Shown: in pieces, positions 5,843 to 9,111 of the stretch
How the letters are laid out: each line of letters begins with the position of its first letter
How positions within the stretch are numbered: position 1 is the first letter of the stretch
Notes under the pieces: model-generated
The model's input: the letters and a program-made list of their open reading frames with translations, nothing else
Databases searched by the model: none
Told to the model about the DNA's origin: nothing
DNA from: JAWOJF01 sp046481785
GTDB lineage: Bacteria; Bacteroidota; Ignavibacteria; Ignavibacteriales; Ignavibacteriaceae
Direction of reading: 5' to 3'
Assembly: GCA_046481785.1 (NCBI GenBank)
Contig: JAWOJF010000140.1
Coordinates: forward strand, 1-9,111
DNA: 9,111 nt
Made by a program: the position numbers and the translations under genes

Positions 5843-6457
5843 ATGAAAAAGGCTTTACTGGTTCTTGTTGTGTCTTTTCTGGTTCTTGGATCTACCGCTT
5901 TTGCCCAAATGAATTTTGGTGTAAAAGCAGGATTAAATGTTTCTAATTTTGGCGGTGATGATGCAGATGATACAGACTCAAAAACAGGTTTGGTTCTTGG
6001 CGGGTACATGATTTACAGATTTTCAGATATGTTTGCTCTTCAACCGGAACTCCTGTATTCAATGAAGGGTGCTACGGGAGAAGCATTCGGAGCAGATGCT
6101 ACAGTAAGTTTAAATTATATCGAAATACCTGTACTTGTTAAATTTTTAATTCCTATTGCCGGAGGATCTTCTGTAACACCTGCTGTATTTGCCGGACCGG
6201 CAATTGGTTTTAATGTGTCTGCTAATTCTGAGTTAGAGATAGCTAACCAGACTATTGAAGAGGACATTAAAGATAATGTTCAATCTCTTGATCTTGGATT
6301 AGCTCTCGGTGCATCAATAGATTTTCCGGTTGGTATGAATACTCTGGGTTTTGATGTAAGATATACACTTGGTTTAACTTCCTGGAGTGATGTATCGGGC
6401 GTGGATGCCGATGTAACTAATACCGGGTTCTCTTTAACAGCTTATTTTGGATTTTAA
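5843..6457 (+). CDS. Small outer-membrane beta-barrel protein (porin family, PF13568-like)
   Basis: The 204-residue protein starts with a classic signal peptide (MKKALLVLVVSFLVLGSTAFA, cleavage expected before Q22) followed by NFGVKAGLNVSNFGG, the usual opening strand of the Bacteroidota OMP_b-brl_2 barrels. Alternating hydrophobic/polar strands continue through MIYRFSDMFALQPELLYSMK, LNYIEIPVLVKFLIP, PAVFAGPAIGFNVSA, LDLGLALGASIDFP and LGFDVRYTLGLTSWSD. It ends in GFSLTAYFGF, with the terminal aromatic residue typical of BAM-recognised barrels. An Asp-rich loop (GGDDADDTDSK) lies after the first strand. About eight strands are likely, giving a small structural barrel and not necessarily an open pore. 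It is a single-gene unit with its own promoter, strong ribosome binding site and terminator, which suggests high expression. Specific function is unknown. Confidence 0.9.
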   Translation: MKKALLVLVVSFLVLGSTAFAQMNFGVKAGLNVSNFGGDDADDTDSKTGLVLGGYMIYRFSDMFALQPELLYSMKGATGEAFGADATVSLNYIEIPVLVKFLIPIAGGSSVTPAVFAGPAIGFNVSANSELEIANQTIEEDIKDNVQSLDLGLALGASIDFPVGMNTLGFDVRYTLGLTSWSDVSGVDADVTNTGFSLTAYFGF

Positions 6458-6472
6458 TACTAATTATCATGT

Positions 6473-6497
6473 AATCCCCGTTTTTGCGGGGGTTTTT
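6473..6497 (+). terminator. Intrinsic terminator after the outer-membrane protein gene
   Basis: ccccg (6476-6480) pairs with cgggg (6487-6491) around a tttttg loop; the stem is extended by a T-G and two A-T pairs and followed directly by TTTTT. It starts 16 bp after the stop codon and separates this gene from the protease downstream. Confidence 0.9.
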
Positions 6498-6574
6498 ATT
6501 TTAAAGTAACTCTTTCTTCATTGTAATTATTAAATGTTTTACAGATTTTTAAAGAAAAATTAAGAGATTATTAT

Positions 6575-9111
6575 ATGAAAAATTGCCTTACAGCAGTTTT
6601 GCTGTTTATTGCCCTGTCATTTAACATCACGTTTGCACAAATCCGCATTAATAAAGTTATTGAAAAAGATGAACATTCTTATGCGCCCAATACAGTTGTG
6701 GTTAAATTTAAATCACCCCCGGCAGGTGCTCTTGGAAAATCTGTAAATCTTAATTCTGCACTTGCTAAAAAGCTGGAACCTTTTGGAATTACTTCTGCGC
6801 AAAAGGCATTTAATACCAAACATATTAGTTCATTAAATAATGTTGTTGTTATTCAGTATGCACAGGATGTTGACCCCTATGTTGTTGCTGCAAAACTTAA
6901 AGAAACCGGTGAGATTGAATGGGCTGAACCAAGATTTTTAAGAAAGATAGATTATACACCGAATGATCCATCATTTACAACACAGTATGCTCTTGGTAAA
7001 ATTCAGGCTTTTGAAGCATGGGATATTTCAAGAGGAGATTCTTCAATTATTATTGCAATAATTGATACCGGTGTTGACTGGGACCATCCCGATCTTGCCG
7101 CAAATATCTGGGTTAATCCTAATGAAATACCGGGCAATGGAATAGATGATGATGGTAATGGTTATATAGATGATATCAGGGGATGGGATTTTGGCGGACT
7201 GAACGGCACTCCCGATAATAATCCTATGGAAGATAGTCCAGACCATGGAACACATGTTGCCGGTATTGCCGCTGCTGTAAGTGATAACGGGATAGGTGTG
7301 GCTTCTATTGGTTTTAACAGCACTATAATGGCCGTTAAAGTTACCCAAAATGATTTGAGAAATAATCAGGGTCAGCCTTATATCGTTTTTGGTAATGAAG
7401 GAATTGTTTATGCAGTGGATAATGGTGCAAGGATTATAAACTGCAGTTTCGGCAGCAGCGGGTATTCTATTCTTGATCAGGAGGTGATGGATTATGCAAC
7501 AGAAAACAATGCATTGATAGTAGCTGCAGCCGGTAATGATAATTCTTCTATTCCCGGCTATCCTGCTTCTTACAGGGGTGTTTTATCAGTTGCTTCAACA
7601 GATGCAAGTGATAAAAGATCCTTCTTTTCCAACTATGGTACCGAGGTGGATGTAACTGCACCCGGCTCAAGTATTTACTCTACCTGGCAGGATAATAACT
7701 ACGACCATTTAAGTGGAACTTCTATGTCTTCGCCGCTTGTGGCGGGGCTTGCGGCATTGGTTGCCCAAAGGTTTCCCGGCTATACCCCCGGGCAAATAGC
7801 CGAACAGATAAGGGTTAACTCTGATGATATTTATAGTATTAATCCCAACCATAACAGGATGCTTGGGAAAGGAAGAATTAATGCTTTTAAAGCTTTAAGC
7901 AATACAAACTCAGTTGCAGTAAGAGGTGTAGAATTTGATTTTTCCGATATCACCGGTGACGGTGATGGAATATTCGAGCAGGGCGAAACTATCTCGCTGG
8001 GGATAAGATTTGTAAATTATTTAAATCCCACAACGTCATTAAATATTTCACTTGAAAGTCTTAGTCCTGATGCAGTTATTCAAAACGGAAGTTTTAATGC
8101 GGGTTCTGCTGGAATTCTTGAATCATTTGACAATTACTCTGCCCGGTTTACTTTTACTTTAAGTGACACCGTACATTTTGATACCAAACTTCTTTTCGCA
8201 ATTAATTTTTCTGATGGAAGTTATACAGATTTTCAAATGTTAAGTACTACCGCAAATCAAACTTATGCTACACAATCGGGTAATAATATATCTCTTACTA
8301 TTAACAGCGATGGTTCGCTGGGTTTTAATGATTATCCCGAAAACCTGAATGGAACAGGCTTTCATTATCTGGATGGACAAAACCTGCTTTTTGAAGGAGC
8401 CCTGATACTTGGAACTTCATCCACAAAAGTTGCAGATGCTGCAAGAAATTCTTCCGGCGATGCACAGGATAATGATTTTTCCTTTACACAGCCTTTTATA
8501 TTAAATATTCCCGGTGAAAAAGCTGATCAGCAGGGAAGCGCAATATTTAATGATGATAATGCCGGCACATCAAAGATTGGCGTAAACGTTACTCTTAATT
8601 CTTATACTTATTCAAATAATTCAGATGAAAATTATATTATACTGGAATATGATATAGCTAATACATCGGGATCCGAAATAAGTAATTTATACGCCGGATT
8701 ATTTTTCGACTGGGATATGGTTGAAGGAAGCGGTGCAGATGACAGGACTGCTTTTGATGATGTGGGAAAACTTGGATATGTTTATCATCCCGGCGGCAAC
8801 CCCGATACTTATGTTGGAACTGCATTAATTTCCTCCGAAAGCTATGGCTTTTGGGCAATTGCAAATGCGGGAGATAGTGGTTTTCAGATATATGATGGCT
8901 TTTCCAGCCTTGAAAAATGGCAGGCGATTTCTAGCGGTGTTGGTAAAGCACAAGCAGGACCCGGAGATATATCGCATGTTATTTCAGGCGGTCCTTTTAC
9001 AATTCCCGCAAACGGATCAATAAGTACTGCCTTTGCTGTAACTGCAGGACCGGGACTGGAAGCCCTTAGAAACTATATTGCCAATGCCAGATCAAGATAT
9101 AATATCCTGAC
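6575..9111 (+). CDS. Secreted subtilisin-like serine protease (S8 family), C-terminus beyond window
   Basis: The open frame runs 845 codons to the window edge without interruption. A signal peptide (MKNCLTAVLLFIALSFNITFA) is followed by a propeptide-like region (about 22-130) containing SYAPNTVVVKFK. The catalytic domain (about 130-435) shows the full triad: D164 in IAIIDTGVDWDHPDL, H224 in DHGTHVAGIAAA and S383 in GTSMSSPLVAGLAAL, with the oxyanion-hole asparagine N321 in VAAAGND. An Asp/Gly-rich insert, GNGIDDDGNGYIDD, probably binds calcium. After the protease domain, GDGDGIFEQGE (461-471) opens a long beta-rich region without a family I recognise. In Bacteroidota such proteases often end in a type IX secretion sorting domain; that part is not visible here. 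No good Shine-Dalgarno sequence precedes the ATG. It probably degrades extracellular protein and has no visible link to the uronate genes. Confidence 0.94.
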   Translation, partial: MKNCLTAVLLFIALSFNITFAQIRINKVIEKDEHSYAPNTVVVKFKSPPAGALGKSVNLNSALAKKLEPFGITSAQKAFNTKHISSLNNVVVIQYAQDVDPYVVAAKLKETGEIEWAEPRFLRKIDYTPNDPSFTTQYALGKIQAFEAWDISRGDSSIIIAIIDTGVDWDHPDLAANIWVNPNEIPGNGIDDDGNGYIDDIRGWDFGGLNGTPDNNPMEDSPDHGTHVAGIAAAVSDNGIGVASIGFNSTIMAVKVTQNDLRNNQGQPYIVFGNEGIVYAVDNGARIINCSFGSSGYSILDQEVMDYATENNALIVAAAGNDNSSIPGYPASYRGVLSVASTDASDKRSFFSNYGTEVDVTAPGSSIYSTWQDNNYDHLSGTSMSSPLVAGLAALVAQRFPGYTPGQIAEQIRVNSDDIYSINPNHNRMLGKGRINAFKALSNTNSVAVRGVEFDFSDITGDGDGIFEQGETISLGIRFVNYLNPTTSLNISLESLSPDAVIQNGSFNAGSAGILESFDNYSARFTFTLSDTVHFDTKLLFAINFSDGSYTDFQMLSTTANQTYATQSGNNISLTINSDGSLGFNDYPENLNGTGFHYLDGQNLLFEGALILGTSSTKVADAARNSSGDAQDNDFSFTQPFILNIPGEKADQQGSAIFNDDNAGTSKIGVNVTLNSYTYSNNSDENYIILEYDIANTSGSEISNLYAGLFFDWDMVEGSGADDRTAFDDVGKLGYVYHPGGNPDTYVGTALISSESYGFWAIANAGDSGFQIYDGFSSLEKWQAISSGVGKAQAGPGDISHVISGGPFTIPANGSISTAFAVTAGPGLEALRNYIANARSRYNIL

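Noticed and set aside
7043..7348. Minus-strand open frame of about 101 codons inside the protease gene
   Set aside because: The plus strand encodes the S8 catalytic core with D164 and H224 here, so the reverse frame is a shadow; so is 8658-8864.

Overview
This AT-rich window looks like a chromosomal segment from a Bacteroidota/Ignavibacteriota-type bacterium; an Ignavibacteriales-like lineage is my best guess. The evidence is the gene style: a PF13568-type outer-membrane barrel, a large secreted S8 protease with Asp/Gly-rich loops, a DUF4861 protein, promoter-like motifs close to the Bacteroidota TAnnTTTG -7 box, and start sites that mostly lack a Shine-Dalgarno sequence. The assignment is inferred from family resemblance; there is no rRNA or other marker gene here.

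Layout. Bases 1-5255 hold one minus-strand gene cluster that reads right to left: a secreted DUF4861 protein (4023-5255), then dctP (2972-3955), dctQ (2461-2979) and dctM (1176-2474) of a TRAP transporter, with dctP/dctQ and dctQ/dctM overlapping, then uxaC, glucuronate isomerase, cut by the left edge (1-1083). A GC-containing hairpin (1130-1155) lies between dctM and uxaC. Bases 5256-5842 are a gene-free divergent intergenic region dominated by a 343-bp nested inverted repeat (5284-5626), a perfect 34-bp AT-rich palindrome (5705-5738), a 10-bp palindrome (5745-5754) and a Bacteroidota-like promoter (5772-5803). Bases 5843-6457 encode a small outer-membrane beta-barrel protein followed by a clear intrinsic terminator (6473-6497). 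Bases 6575-9111 encode a secreted subtilisin-like (S8) protease that runs off the right edge.

How the genes fit together. UxaC converts D-glucuronate to fructuronate and D-galacturonate to tagaturonate, so the TRAP system beside it most likely imports hexuronates or closely related acidic sugars (inference from context). The DUF4861 protein has an N-terminal export signal. Families of this kind are found near pectin and uronate utilisation genes, and it may act on or bind the sugar outside the cytoplasm. The plus-strand barrel and protease have no visible functional link to the uronate cluster.

The metabolic genes belong to known families. The least explained parts are the composite palindromic block in the divergent promoter region, which resembles REP/BIME-type repeats, and the biochemical role of the DUF4861 protein. 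I see no tRNA, rRNA, CRISPR array, complete insertion sequence or defence system.
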